DNA of 64,000 bases from NCBI GenBank assembly GCA_028284905.1, contig JANQQU010000029.1, positions 1 to 64,000 on the forward strand, written 5' to 3'. The position numbers and the translations under genes were made by a program. Source of the stretch: Calditrichia bacterium. GTDB lineage: Bacteria; Calditrichota; Calditrichia; RBG-13-44-9; J075. The notes under the pieces were generated by a model. It made no database searches, was not told the DNA's origin, and saw only the letters and a list, made by a program, of their open reading frames with translations. Shown piece by piece: positions 17,713-26,524 of the stretch. The stretch's first letter is position 1. The number at the start of each line of letters is the position of its first letter.

Positions 17713-19920
17713 CTAAAACTGGTTGATGAAAGTTAATTTTGTAATCAATTGTTGTTCCGCAATAGCACCGGTGGAATTATCAAACCGGCCATCATTGAAG
17801 ACCAAATAAATGAAGGAGAGCGGCCGGTATTCCCAGCTAAAGCGGACATTCCAGCGGCCACTGTCATCAAAAGAGTTGTATTGGTAGAAAGCGGAAAGCT
17901 GTGTTCTCGGGTTTGCCGCCAGTCGTCCGCCAAGTGTCAGCAATCGGGTCGTCAGATCTTCATTGTTGATTCCCAGATCCTTCAGGCGATTATATTCATA
18001 ATCGGCCGTGAACGCCACGTTTACACTGGGCGCCAGGCGTAAACCGCCACTGGATGTTGTGCGACGCCCATTATAGAATGATCCCCATTCGAGCGTGCCA
18101 TTTAGCGACCATTTTTTCGATTGATCGGTATTGAATCTTATGCGATGACGGGTATAGTAATAGTCATCCTGGGCTATCGGAACGCCAAGGGGAGCAAAGT
18201 CAAAATTTATGTTTTGCCAGGTCGGAAAAATGGAATAGGCGAGAAAACTTCTATCTGTGAAATATGTCCATATTGGAAACAACCAGATGTTTGCCTGTTG
18301 GAAGTTACCGGGGTCACTTGCATCATGATAGTAATCGACGAAAAAGCCAGGATCCCACCTTAGTATCCAGGGAAATTTTTTCGGTCGAACGATCCAGTAA
18401 CCTCCCGGGTTATGCCGGATCACGTTCTTTTGCCGGACGAATCCCATAGCCGGGTTATAGTTATCGGTGGTGGCTTCCGTTACCCAACGCCAGAAAGAAT
18501 TGCTGGCCGATCTGCCCGCAAAAATTCTACCGGCAAAACCAGTCCGGTTTTCTTCATGATCTATTGAACCGGAAGCGAGGTAGAGCAGTGACCAAATACT
18601 GGAAGGTCTGATTAAGCCATCCAATGTGATTGTACTGTTGTTCTGTGTAGAAAGTCCCAAATCCTCGGATGTTTCGTTCAAGCGATGAGTAACCATCATC
18701 CCAATATTGTTTTCCCGGCCATAGTTCTGGAGATAACGGGCCACAGCAAAACTGGCGGCGGCGGAATTTGCCGTCTCCGCCTGGTGCATATATAATCCTG
18801 CGATGGCCTTTTTTTCATCCCGCAGGGTGAATCGTGTACCGGCATCAATCCTTGCCGGCGCAGCATTGAAATTACCTTGAAGCCCAATTCTTCGGCTGAA
18901 GAAAGGTCTTATTGAGGTTTGTCTGCCTCCGGCCCAAATCCCGGAGTTTTCCAGGAAAAATTGCCGCCTCTCTGGAAAGAAGATGTTAAATCTTTCCAGG
19001 TTATTGACAGCCCGATCTACATCGGCCTGGGCAAAATCGGTGTTTAATGTAAAGTCAACCACTGTACTGGGATTCACCGCCCATTTAATGTCGCCCCCAA
19101 CTTTCAGATCACTTTCGGATGAGCTGCTCCCTTCAGCAGTTAATTCTTCATTTTGAAAGAGCGTATAGGGTTCGACTCTCAGGTTCGCGCTGGAAGGTGG
19201 CAACGCCAGACCGGTAAGTTTGGCTGCGTAGGTCATCCGAAATGGCGAGAAGGTCTGTGGAATGGCCGGGAAGACGGTTACTTCATATTCTCTTCTCGCT
19301 ACCCGGTAAAAAGTAACGCCCCATTCTACCGCTTGCCCCTCAGCAACTTCATCGTAGCGTAACGATTTAAAAGGGATCGCAAATTCGGCGAAATAGCCGC
19401 TGTCGGTTCGGCTGGTTCTGACTGTCCAGAGCGCATTCCAGTCATTGTCGGTCAATCGATCATTGAAGTTCTGCAAATCCCGTTGATTACCATAAGGAGT
19501 GGTTTGAAAAGAAACGGCAAATTGCTTCAGATTTTGCGGGTCCAGCTGAATACCGAATATATCGTTTTGATTCCAGATAAAATCCCGGCGCAAGTCCTGC
19601 ACCCGGACGCCCTCCCGCCCCAGGGAATCTTCACAAAAAGCACCGACATAGAGATTTTTATCATCGTATAAAACCCTCACCTCGGTTTTGTACTTGTAGT
19701 TTCCACCCTGTCTTGGCTCCATTCGAAAGAAGTTCGTAACAGGAATCGCCCGCTCCCAATCAGCGTCATTGAGAACACCATCGATTCGCAAAGGAGTTGA
19801 TGATCGTATCGCTTTTATTTCTGGAGGATTGTCAGGAGGTGGAAAATCGTTATCTACTTTCTGAGCATGAGCGAAGTTTGTTAACAGTAAGATAACTATT
19901 ATTTGTTTTAGCATCTTCAT
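17713..19920 (-). CDS. DUF5916 outer-membrane protein with CBM9-like domain
   Basis: 735 residues. The signal peptide MKMLKQIIVILLLTNFAHA precedes a CBM9-like domain ('PLRIDGVLNDADWERAIPVTNFFRMEPRQGG', 'VRVLYDDKNLYVGAFCED'). The DUF5916 block follows with 'FNIFFPERRQFFLENSGIWAGG' and 'RPFFSRRIGLQGN', then barrel-like strands and the ending 'LITKLTFINQF'. The family motifs match those of 14845-17115 block by block. It heads the likely three-gene unit with the MerC-domain gene. Confidence 0.88.
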   Translation of the reverse strand: MKMLKQIIVILLLTNFAHAQKVDNDFPPPDNPPEIKAIRSSTPLRIDGVLNDADWERAIPVTNFFRMEPRQGGNYKYKTEVRVLYDDKNLYVGAFCEDSLGREGVRVQDLRRDFIWNQNDIFGIQLDPQNLKQFAVSFQTTPYGNQRDLQNFNDRLTDNDWNALWTVRTSRTDSGYFAEFAIPFKSLRYDEVAEGQAVEWGVTFYRVARREYEVTVFPAIPQTFSPFRMTYAAKLTGLALPPSSANLRVEPYTLFQNEELTAEGSSSSESDLKVGGDIKWAVNPSTVVDFTLNTDFAQADVDRAVNNLERFNIFFPERRQFFLENSGIWAGGRQTSIRPFFSRRIGLQGNFNAAPARIDAGTRFTLRDEKKAIAGLYMHQAETANSAAASFAVARYLQNYGRENNIGMMVTHRLNETSEDLGLSTQNNSTITLDGLIRPSSIWSLLYLASGSIDHEENRTGFAGRIFAGRSASNSFWRWVTEATTDNYNPAMGFVRQKNVIRHNPGGYWIVRPKKFPWILRWDPGFFVDYYHDASDPGNFQQANIWLFPIWTYFTDRSFLAYSIFPTWQNINFDFAPLGVPIAQDDYYYTRHRIRFNTDQSKKWSLNGTLEWGSFYNGRRTTSSGGLRLAPSVNVAFTADYEYNRLKDLGINNEDLTTRLLTLGGRLAANPRTQLSAFYQYNSFDDSGRWNVRFSWEYRPLSFIYLVFNDGRFDNSTGAIAEQQLITKLTFINQF

Positions 19921-19996
19921 TGGAATCGTTCATAAGTTAAGAACTGGCAGCAAATGTGTTTGGTCGTTCACATCTGGCAAGAAGCCAGCACTAAAT

Positions 19997-20905
19997 TCAA
20001 AATTCTTCTTCTGTCATTTCATTGTTCGCCGCAGCGCCAGCGATTGTGCCGCTCGCAACAGCATATGAAACGGCACGTAATGGACTTGCATTGTCTCCAC
20101 AGGCAAAGATGTTCTCCATAGTTGTTTTCTGAAACATATCTACCTTGAGAAGTCCTTGTTCTGTGAGTTCGCACCCTAATTTTTCAGGAATTTTGCAATG
20201 TTGTTCGTAGTCCGGTCGTGCGTAGATTGCTTTTAGCTGGAAAGTTGAATTGTCTTTAAAAATGATTTCTTGAATATTCCCATTTTGGTGCTTCAGGGCA
20301 GCAAATTCTTTTTCTACTATTGGAATCTTGTGCTTAGCGATTTTATCTGTTTGTTCTTCTGTCAGCGTCGATTTTCCATTGGTGAAAATGGTTAAATCTT
20401 TTGTCCAATTGCGGATAAGCTGAGCATAATGAAATGCAACATCGCCATTCGCTAAAATACCTGTTTTTTCATTCTTTACTTCGTATCCGTGGCAATAAGG
20501 ACAATGTATGACAGATTTTCCCCAACATTCTGCAAAGCCTGATATCTCGGGCATTCTATCTTTCAAACCTGTTGCAAAGATTAATCTTTTTGCAGTGAAT
20601 TTGTCCTTTACCTGTGTGGTTATTTCAAAACCGTTCTCTGTATTCGCGCCACTTGCAGCAAGTCCATTATAAAATTTTACTGTTTTATATTTTCCCACTT
20701 GCTGTTTGGCAAGTGTCGAAATTTCTTTTGGGCGTTTTCCATCCTGGGTTAGGAAATTATGTGAGTGTGGTGTTTGAATATTGCAAGGTTTTCCGCTATC
20801 AATAACTAAAACACTTCTTAATGCCCTCCCCAAAGCCATGCCTGCTGAAAGTCCGGAATAACTGCCGCCGACAATAATCACATCAAAATCTTCTCTATCT
20901 GCCAT
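19997..20905 (-). CDS. Thioredoxin-reductase-like FAD/NAD(P) oxidoreductase
   Basis: 302 residues. FAD-binding 'VIIVGGSYSGLSAGMALGRA' is at residues 9-28, the redox-active C135-P-Y-C138 lies in the NADPH domain ('VIHCPYCHGYEV'), and the second FAD motif 'NIFACGDNASPLRAVSYAVASG' is near the C-terminus. These match low-molecular-weight thioredoxin-reductase-like proteins. CPYC in place of CATC/CAVC suggests a partner other than the standard thioredoxin. The gene is visibly more AT-rich than its DUF5916 neighbours and may be a transfer from Bacteroidota. Confidence 0.88.
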   Translation of the reverse strand: MADREDFDVIIVGGSYSGLSAGMALGRALRSVLVIDSGKPCNIQTPHSHNFLTQDGKRPKEISTLAKQQVGKYKTVKFYNGLAASGANTENGFEITTQVKDKFTAKRLIFATGLKDRMPEISGFAECWGKSVIHCPYCHGYEVKNEKTGILANGDVAFHYAQLIRNWTKDLTIFTNGKSTLTEEQTDKIAKHKIPIVEKEFAALKHQNGNIQEIIFKDNSTFQLKAIYARPDYEQHCKIPEKLGCELTEQGLLKVDMFQKTTMENIFACGDNASPLRAVSYAVASGTIAGAAANNEMTEEEF

Positions 20906-20947
20906 TTGTTATATTTTCTAAATGCTGTTTTCAGCACCAGATACTTG

Positions 20948-21062
20948 TAAAAATTAGCCACTGATGATCACTGATCTTCACAGATTTCCAATACTTTTAT
21001 TCATTTTCTAATAAAACGATCTCATTTATCAGTGAAAATCCGTGCGAATCTGTGGCTCAAAA
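20948..21062. repeat. TTAGCCACTGATgatCACTG inverted element
   Basis: The left arm TTAGCCACTGATGATCACTG with ATCTTCACAGATTT faces the right arm ATCAGTGAAAATCCGTGCG and AATCTGTGGCTCAA. It is the same type of element as the core of the repeats at 4795 and 59456. It occupies most of the gap between 20905 and 21196. Confidence 0.7.
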
Positions 21063-21195
21063 AAAGTGTCCGGTAGAGAAAATGCGGTTAAGGATTTGGC
21101 AAGACTGATGCTGTTAGTACAAATCCGCCAGGTTTAATAAATTCTCGTCTTGTTATGCTATTTTCGGCTTTTTGATCTGTGGTTAAAAAAGAACC

Positions 21196-22524
21196 TTACA
21201 TCTCACCTTGCAGTCTAGAACGATAGCCCGACCATCTGTTTTCATCAACCGTGACATCGTTCCATATCTCCGGCACCAGAAGCCCAATTTGTTTGTCAAT
21301 CAGCGTTTGCAACTGATCGCGAAAGGCCAGGAAATCCTGATAATGGGTCGCTGTCAACGCATTGAAGCGGTCCTGGAAAAATGAAACGGGATTAAACCAA
21401 TAGCTCAGGCTGACCATCGTATTTTTCTCGCGATTTTCATTTTCTAAGCGAACAATGCTTTCCTTCAGTAATTCATTGGCGAGAGAGCTAACGGAACGGT
21501 TGATCGCCCGCTTTATTCTGGTGCTGTCTTTGGCAAGCGGACTGTCAACAATTTCCGGGAAGCGCTTGAAGAGCATCGATCTAAGCGTGTCATCCGGTTG
21601 ATCAAATAATTGCTCGCGGTTATCACCTTTCGCATCGATCAAATCTGTCATTAAACTCGCCGGATTTTTGATGCTGACGAATTGATAGACTGAAGCGGGC
21701 ACAATGAATGTCAACAGCAGCCAGACGCCTGCCATCATCAGCGTGTTTTTAGCAGTGCCGCCCCCATACTTAAGAATGAGGAAATAAATGACAGTCCAGA
21801 AAAGTAAATAGAACAGCAGCAAAAGAACGATACCGAAGACGGGACTGGTTTCGCTGGCAAATACGCCGGTGAGAAAACCACCATAGAGAAACATTAGCAA
21901 GAGACTGATAAAAGCAACGGAGGCATAGAAGGCGACCCTGGTTAGCAACCAACTGTTTATTGAACCACTCTGGATCTCAATAATGGGCAAATAACCATTA
22001 TCCTCCTCGTCTCCCTTAATGTTGTAGAGAAGCACCAGGAGCAGCAGTGGCAGCAGGTATATTACCACAAATCCGAAATCAAGTCTTCCAAACTGTAAAC
22101 GCTCCGGGTTGGCAATTTCTTCTGCCAGGTCCGCATCAAAAGGGCTGCTCCAGAACGTTACCTTCTTATAAAAACCATATTGTTCGGATTGCCCAATATT
22201 ATAAACGATGGAAGGATCCGGTGATTTGAAATGGTAAACCGGCGTGTACCATATCGCCCAATAAGGATTGGTAACGTTTACCCAGGGACGACCTGCGGGA
22301 CCAGTCTCACCTTTGCTGAAATATCCCGAGATCTCTTCCTCTTCGTTTGCCGCCTTTTCCTGGAGTTTTTCAATTTCGCTTACTTTCTCATTATATAATG
22401 CGGCACCATTATGTAATCCATAAACACCGGCGATAACGAACAAAAGAAGCGCGATTATCTTAAAGGGCGTGCGGATAAAATGCTTCCACTCATAAACAAA
22501 AACAGATATAAAATTGGCGCTCAT
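21196..22524 (-). CDS. ABC-2 type permease, DUF3526-like (second subunit)
   Basis: 442 residues from the ATG at 22524, which overlaps the upstream stop as ATGA; a longer frame to 22581 would run 60 bases into the upstream gene. Membrane helices occur at the N-terminus ('FIRTPFKIIALLLFVIAGVYGLHNGAAL') and in a cluster around residues 150-310. A large extracytoplasmic loop lies between the first and second helices. The C-terminal soluble part has 'LSYWFNPVSFFQDRFNALTATHYQDFLAFRDQL', which matches DUF3526-type ABC-2 permeases. It works with the permease at 22521-23930 and the ATPase at 23935-24636. The operon starts at the Zur-type box at 24648. Confidence 0.85.
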   Translation of the reverse strand: MSANFISVFVYEWKHFIRTPFKIIALLLFVIAGVYGLHNGAALYNEKVSEIEKLQEKAANEEEEISGYFSKGETGPAGRPWVNVTNPYWAIWYTPVYHFKSPDPSIVYNIGQSEQYGFYKKVTFWSSPFDADLAEEIANPERLQFGRLDFGFVVIYLLPLLLLVLLYNIKGDEEDNGYLPIIEIQSGSINSWLLTRVAFYASVAFISLLLMFLYGGFLTGVFASETSPVFGIVLLLLFYLLFWTVIYFLILKYGGGTAKNTLMMAGVWLLLTFIVPASVYQFVSIKNPASLMTDLIDAKGDNREQLFDQPDDTLRSMLFKRFPEIVDSPLAKDSTRIKRAINRSVSSLANELLKESIVRLENENREKNTMVSLSYWFNPVSFFQDRFNALTATHYQDFLAFRDQLQTLIDKQIGLLVPEIWNDVTVDENRWSGYRSRLQGEM

Positions 22525-23930
22525 ATTATTTTCATTCTCGGAGTTGATGTGAGCATTAAAGCAAAGATCACCACTGTCCATAGCAACAATAATCCTAAAT
22601 CAAGCGCGTAGGATTGAACAATTGCTCCAATGTCTCGGGGTTTATGTTGATATGCCGGAACGGATTTAAAAAATGCGTTATCCGCCTTCCAGCCCCAATC
22701 GCCGGTTTTTGAGCCACCGTAGGCATGTTCGTCATTAAGGGTTTTTATGAATACCCTGCGGTAATTTTCCGCCTGCAGCAGAAAGTCGTGATGATGAAGA
22801 TTATCACTGCCGGCGAATCCCATACTGGCATTGCGCAGCGAGAGAAAGGGATTGAATATTCCGGCCAGCTGGATCATGCGCTTTTGTTGGGTGAGGATCT
22901 CTCTAATGTTACCAAAATGTTTGTCCCAAACGATGTTCCCATAATCTTCATCCGCCTGCATACGCAGACCATCATAATTGATCGGGAGCTGCGAGAGACT
23001 ATCGACGCCATACTCTGCCAGCACTTTCTCTTGCAATTCCTTGTTCCGTGCATCCAGCGGATTATGGCCGTCAATGCCTTTCGCACGATCTTCCTTCATC
23101 GCAGTCTTAAACTGATCGCGGCTCGGTAACGGATAAGCTGCTTCCGAATAGCTAATGAGGATTGCCGGGAGAAAAATTGTCCATAAAATCCAAATCGCAA
23201 GCATAGAAGTTAAGGCCAGGGTAGCATTTTGCCAACGGGCCGAGAGATAAACGGTCAATCCGCAGATTACAAAATAGTATAAAGCATATGCCACAAAGAA
23301 GAAGAAAGAGCGTATCAGCGTCGCGGAAGTAAGGCTATCAATATTTAAGAGAAGATAGGCAGCAAATACCAGCAGTAATAGCGACAAACCATATAACCAC
23401 GCCGAGAGAATTTTGCCGAATATGATCTGGGAAAGCTTCGCTCCCTGAACCAGGAGAAGCCTCAGCCGGCCGCTCTCCTTTTCATTACTGATAGATGCAA
23501 ACGCCAGGAAAATTAGCAGCAACGGAACGATGTATTGCAGCAACAACGAACTGCGTAATCTGCCGAATCTGGAAACACTTTTTATTTGGGACGCTTCCGA
23601 GTAGACAATTTCATTCTGCACGTGGCCTTCCACCCTCAAAACATTTCCAGTAACGGTGTTAATGCCATCATCCAGGCTATTCAGGAGGCCGCCCGGCTTA
23701 AAAAGATAAGTGCCATAATGGGCGGCACTATGGGGATTCATCGCTTCAATTTTTTCCCATTGTCCGCGCAAATGATCGGTGGCATTGACGTATTTATCTT
23801 TTTGTATCCCGGATTGATACTGACCGAGAATAACCGTGAGCACCAAAACGATGATGAAACCGGCACTAATGGAAAAAAGCAGGCGGGAGCGAAAATAATA
23901 TTGCCATTCGTTAACTATTATTTGCCACAT
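22521..23930 (-). CDS. ABC-2 type permease, DUF3526-like (first subunit)
   Basis: 469 residues. The N-terminus 'MWQIIVNEWQYYFRSRLLFSISAGFIIVLVLTVILGQ' is typical of NosY/ABC-2 permeases. A long loop to about residue 125 is followed by five helices, including 'YIVPLLLIFLAFASISNEKESGRLRLLLVQGAKLSQIIFGK', where the E-x-G-x-L-x-x-L coupling motif is visible. A second long loop and a final helix close the protein. It lies four bases after the ATPase stop and overlaps the next permease by four bases, so the three form a tight operon. Confidence 0.87.
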   Translation of the reverse strand: MWQIIVNEWQYYFRSRLLFSISAGFIIVLVLTVILGQYQSGIQKDKYVNATDHLRGQWEKIEAMNPHSAAHYGTYLFKPGGLLNSLDDGINTVTGNVLRVEGHVQNEIVYSEASQIKSVSRFGRLRSSLLLQYIVPLLLIFLAFASISNEKESGRLRLLLVQGAKLSQIIFGKILSAWLYGLSLLLLVFAAYLLLNIDSLTSATLIRSFFFFVAYALYYFVICGLTVYLSARWQNATLALTSMLAIWILWTIFLPAILISYSEAAYPLPSRDQFKTAMKEDRAKGIDGHNPLDARNKELQEKVLAEYGVDSLSQLPINYDGLRMQADEDYGNIVWDKHFGNIREILTQQKRMIQLAGIFNPFLSLRNASMGFAGSDNLHHHDFLLQAENYRRVFIKTLNDEHAYGGSKTGDWGWKADNAFFKSVPAYQHKPRDIGAIVQSYALDLGLLLLWTVVIFALMLTSTPRMKII

Positions 23931-23934
23931 ATGA

Positions 23935-24636
23935 TTAGCTCTTCATAAATTTGAGATAGAGTTTTTCCAGCTCATTAGCGGTAACGTCAGCGGCGGCAAG
24001 TTCCTGGATTAACTGCCCGCTGCGAAGGATGCCGATCCGATCGCAAACTTCTCTCACCCGGAAGATGTCGTGAGAAGCCATCAAAATCGCCGCCCCTTCA
24101 TCAGCTAATTTTCGGAGAATGCCCGATAGTTCATTGCTGGCGAGAGGATCGAGACCACTGGCCGGTTCATCCAGCAGATAAACCGTTGCTTTTTTGGCAT
24201 AGGCAATGGCTATCCCTACTTTCTGGCGCATCCCTTTGGAATACTCTGCAACCTTCTTGTCGTGTGCTGCCCCTTCAAGTCCGGTAGTGTCGAGGAAGCC
24301 GGCTAATTCCGAGCGAGAATATTTCAATCCGGCAAGGCGGCAAAAATAGTCCAGGTTCTCCAGACCGGAAAGATATTCATACAAATTGACATTTTCCGGA
24401 ATGTAGCCAACCCGCTGGCGGACCTCCGCTGTGTTGTTGCGGACATCCAATTCGTTGATATGGAGCGATCCCTGGTCCGGCGCGACAAAACCGAGCAACA
24501 AGTTAATGGTTGTGGTTTTTCCCGCACCATTGGCACCGAGCAAGCCAAGAATTTCACCCTTATTCACTTGCAGACTAAGGTCTTGCAGTGCTACATTACC
24601 ACGGAATGATTTCTTGACATTCTGAATTTTAATCAT
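23935..24636 (-). CDS. ABC transporter ATP-binding protein
   Basis: 233 residues. Walker A GANGAGKT is at 34-41, the Q-loop region 'RVGYIPENVNLYEYLS' follows, the signature is YSKGMRQ at 132-138, Walker B is 'VYLLDEP' at 152-158 and the switch His is 189. The order and the short C-terminus match ABC-2/NosF-type ATPases. It is the first gene of the minus-strand operon whose promoter region contains the 23-bp palindrome, and it diverges from the fur/zur gene at 24728. A metal-regulated transporter is therefore likely. Confidence 0.93.
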   Translation of the reverse strand: MIKIQNVKKSFRGNVALQDLSLQVNKGEILGLLGANGAGKTTTINLLLGFVAPDQGSLHINELDVRNNTAEVRQRVGYIPENVNLYEYLSGLENLDYFCRLAGLKYSRSELAGFLDTTGLEGAAHDKKVAEYSKGMRQKVGIAIAYAKKATVYLLDEPASGLDPLASNELSGILRKLADEGAAILMASHDIFRVREVCDRIGILRSGQLIQELAAADVTANELEKLYLKFMKS

Positions 24637-24647
24637 AAGAGCCCTCT

Positions 24648-24670
24648 TAATTGCAACTGAGTTGCAATTA
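24648..24670. promoter_or_regulatory. Zur/Fur-type palindromic operator 1
   Basis: A perfect 23-bp palindrome with core ATTGCAACTGAGTTGCAAT lies in the 91-bp gap between the divergent ABC operon and the fur-family gene. The 15-bp core recurs at 36031, 42848 and 43101 (the last with the central G changed to C). Position and symmetry indicate an operator controlling both directions, including autoregulation of the regulator. Confidence 0.85.
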
Positions 24671-24727
24671 TAGACAAATCGAATAATAAATGCAAATTAA
24701 TTTTTTGAAAGCAGGTTTGATAAGAAA

Positions 24728-25114
24728 ATGCGGAAAACCAAAACACTAACACAAGTTCAAGAACTCTTTGACCGGCGCCAGGGGGCAGTTAGTGTTGTTG
24801 AACTCGTGGATCACTTTAGCGAGGTAATGAACAAAGTAACCGTTTACCGGATCTTGGCCCGCCTGGAAAAAGAGGGCGTTATTCATTCGGTCCGGGATAA
24901 AGATGGTTTAACCTGGTACGCCAAATGTCAGCACTGCTTAAAAAACAGCCACGACGATCATCATCCCCATTTTCAATGCAATAAATGTGGCAGAATGACC
25001 TGCATTCCCATGACCGTAACAATACCGAAAATCGAAAATCACAAAATTGAAAAAGAGTCCATTTTATTGGTGGGCGAATGTGAGGATTGCCAGACGGCAT
25101 TGGAAAATTCCTGA
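24728..25114 (+). CDS. zur: Fur family transcriptional regulator, probable Zur
   Basis: 128 residues. The winged-helix recognition region 'HFSEVMNKVTVYRILARLEKEGVIHSV' occupies residues 29-55. The sensing part has H-H-x-H (78-81), the structural zinc site C84-N-K-C87 and a second pair C118-E-D-C121. This is the layout of Fur/Zur proteins, slightly short. Specificity for zinc is inferred from the genes next to the same operator elsewhere: ZnuD-like receptors, COG0523 GTPases and a zinc-free bL28. The operator in its own promoter suggests autorepression. Decayed copies of this gene lie at 36100 and 42947. Confidence 0.88.
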   Translation: MRKTKTLTQVQELFDRRQGAVSVVELVDHFSEVMNKVTVYRILARLEKEGVIHSVRDKDGLTWYAKCQHCLKNSHDDHHPHFQCNKCGRMTCIPMTVTIPKIENHKIEKESILLVGECEDCQTALENS

Positions 25115-25175
25115 GGTGAATTGTTAGCGGTTGTTATGTTTCTTATGTTGCCTATCATTTATGTGTCTCCAACCT

Positions 25176-25196
25176 CCCGGAGCTTTTCGCTCCGGG
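25176..25196. terminator. Hairpin after zur
   Basis: CCCGGAGC pairs with GCTCCGGG across a five-base loop (TTTTC), 62 bases after the zur stop. It is followed by TTACAATATAA, not by a clean T-run, so it may equally be one of the local palindromic repeats. Confidence 0.5.
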
Positions 25197-25309
25197 TTAC
25201 AATATAACGGTCCGATGGACCTTGATTAACATCAGTAGTTTAGTTAACCTCACCAACATTTTTGTTCAACCTTGAATAATTCCTGGCGAATGTAATACAT
25301 TCATCTGAT

Positions 25310-26524
25310 ATGACACTAGACAGAAGACAGTTTATCAAAAGAACGCTGGCAGGACTAGCAGCGCTATCGATGGGCCCTTTCAACGCTAGTCACAAAGCCT
25401 ACGCCAGCTACGGTTCACAGAAGAGCAAGCCTTGGATTGAGTTGTCCAAAGCTGCTTACCTGCACAATGCTGCCCAAATTAGCAAAATGGCCAACGGTAA
25501 GCCTGTATTAGCAGTACTTAAGAACAATGCCTATGGATTAGGGGATGTTCAAGTCGGGCAGATATTAAACGACGCTCCGGCCATAGCCGGGATTGCCGTG
25601 GTGAAAGATGACCGCGCTATTGCGATGCGATCCGCCGGTATTACCAAGCCAATTTTGCTAATGGGAGATTTTGACGGCGCATTGTCCGAATCGCTTTTAA
25701 GTCATAATATCACACTCAGTATTTATTCCCGTGATTCATTTGAGAAGATCAAACAAATTGCAGCGACCCGGGCAGAAAATGTCAATGTCGCACTTTACAT
25801 CGATACTGGCCTGGGTAGAATGGGCCTCCCTTATCAGGAAGCCGGCAAACTGGCAGAAGAGATCGCCAGCAGCGCGGACCTAAGCATCACACAAACATTT
25901 TCAACCCTGACGACGCCCCAAGATTTCGCCCGGGAGCAAATCGCTCGCTTCGAAGAGATTACAAAACATATGGATAAAAAGGGAATTCCCAGCGGCACCC
26001 GGCATTTGGCCCCTTCCTACTCCCTTCTGGATTTGCCGGCATCTCACCAGGATGCTGTCCGTCCGGGGATATTGATTCATGGCTCTTTTCCGCTGGCAGA
26101 TATGCCGGAAGCAAAACAGTATCCACTGGAAATCCCCTATCGCTTAAAAGCACCTGTGATCCGTCTGGAAAAATTATCAACTGGCGATACCATCGGTTTT
26201 TCCCGCTTTTATAAAGTTACAAAAGACGAATGGATTGCAACCCTGCCAATCGGCTGGGCAGATGGTTACAACAGCGGTGCGGAGAATGGCGCCAAGGTTT
26301 TACTCGGAGATCAGCTTTTCCCGGTTGTGAATGTAAATGCCAGCCATGCAAATATTTCCCTCGGTGAAAAAACCAGCGTGAAAGTGGGCGATGTTGCTAC
26401 GTTAATTGGGCCGGATCGCGCAGAGATTACCCCTGAAGGCTTCGGCAAGCTGGTGAAAGGGCATAACTATCTACAGATCAACTATAAAGAATCCATCCCG
26501 AAACAGATCTATGAAACTTTTTAG
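25310..26524 (+). CDS. Exported alanine-racemase homologue, altered active site
   Basis: 404 residues. MTLDRRQFIKRTLAGLAAL is a Tat-type leader. The PLP-binding segment 'VLAVLKNNAYGLG' (K71) and 'DTGLGRMG' (165-172), 'AVRPGILIHG' and 'LPIGWADGYN' (312-321) identify an Alr-type fold III enzyme. By eye, the catalytic tyrosine of the second base (VSYG...Y in Alr) falls on F297 in 'TIGFSRFYKV', and the MDQ-type motif near the active site is replaced by 'VNASHANIS'. It is therefore either a periplasmic racemase of altered mechanism or a PLP protein with another job. Its stop overlaps the start of the hydrolase gene at 26511. Confidence 0.8.
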   Translation: MTLDRRQFIKRTLAGLAALSMGPFNASHKAYASYGSQKSKPWIELSKAAYLHNAAQISKMANGKPVLAVLKNNAYGLGDVQVGQILNDAPAIAGIAVVKDDRAIAMRSAGITKPILLMGDFDGALSESLLSHNITLSIYSRDSFEKIKQIAATRAENVNVALYIDTGLGRMGLPYQEAGKLAEEIASSADLSITQTFSTLTTPQDFAREQIARFEEITKHMDKKGIPSGTRHLAPSYSLLDLPASHQDAVRPGILIHGSFPLADMPEAKQYPLEIPYRLKAPVIRLEKLSTGDTIGFSRFYKVTKDEWIATLPIGWADGYNSGAENGAKVLLGDQLFPVVNVNASHANISLGEKTSVKVGDVATLIGPDRAEITPEGFGKLVKGHNYLQINYKESIPKQIYETF

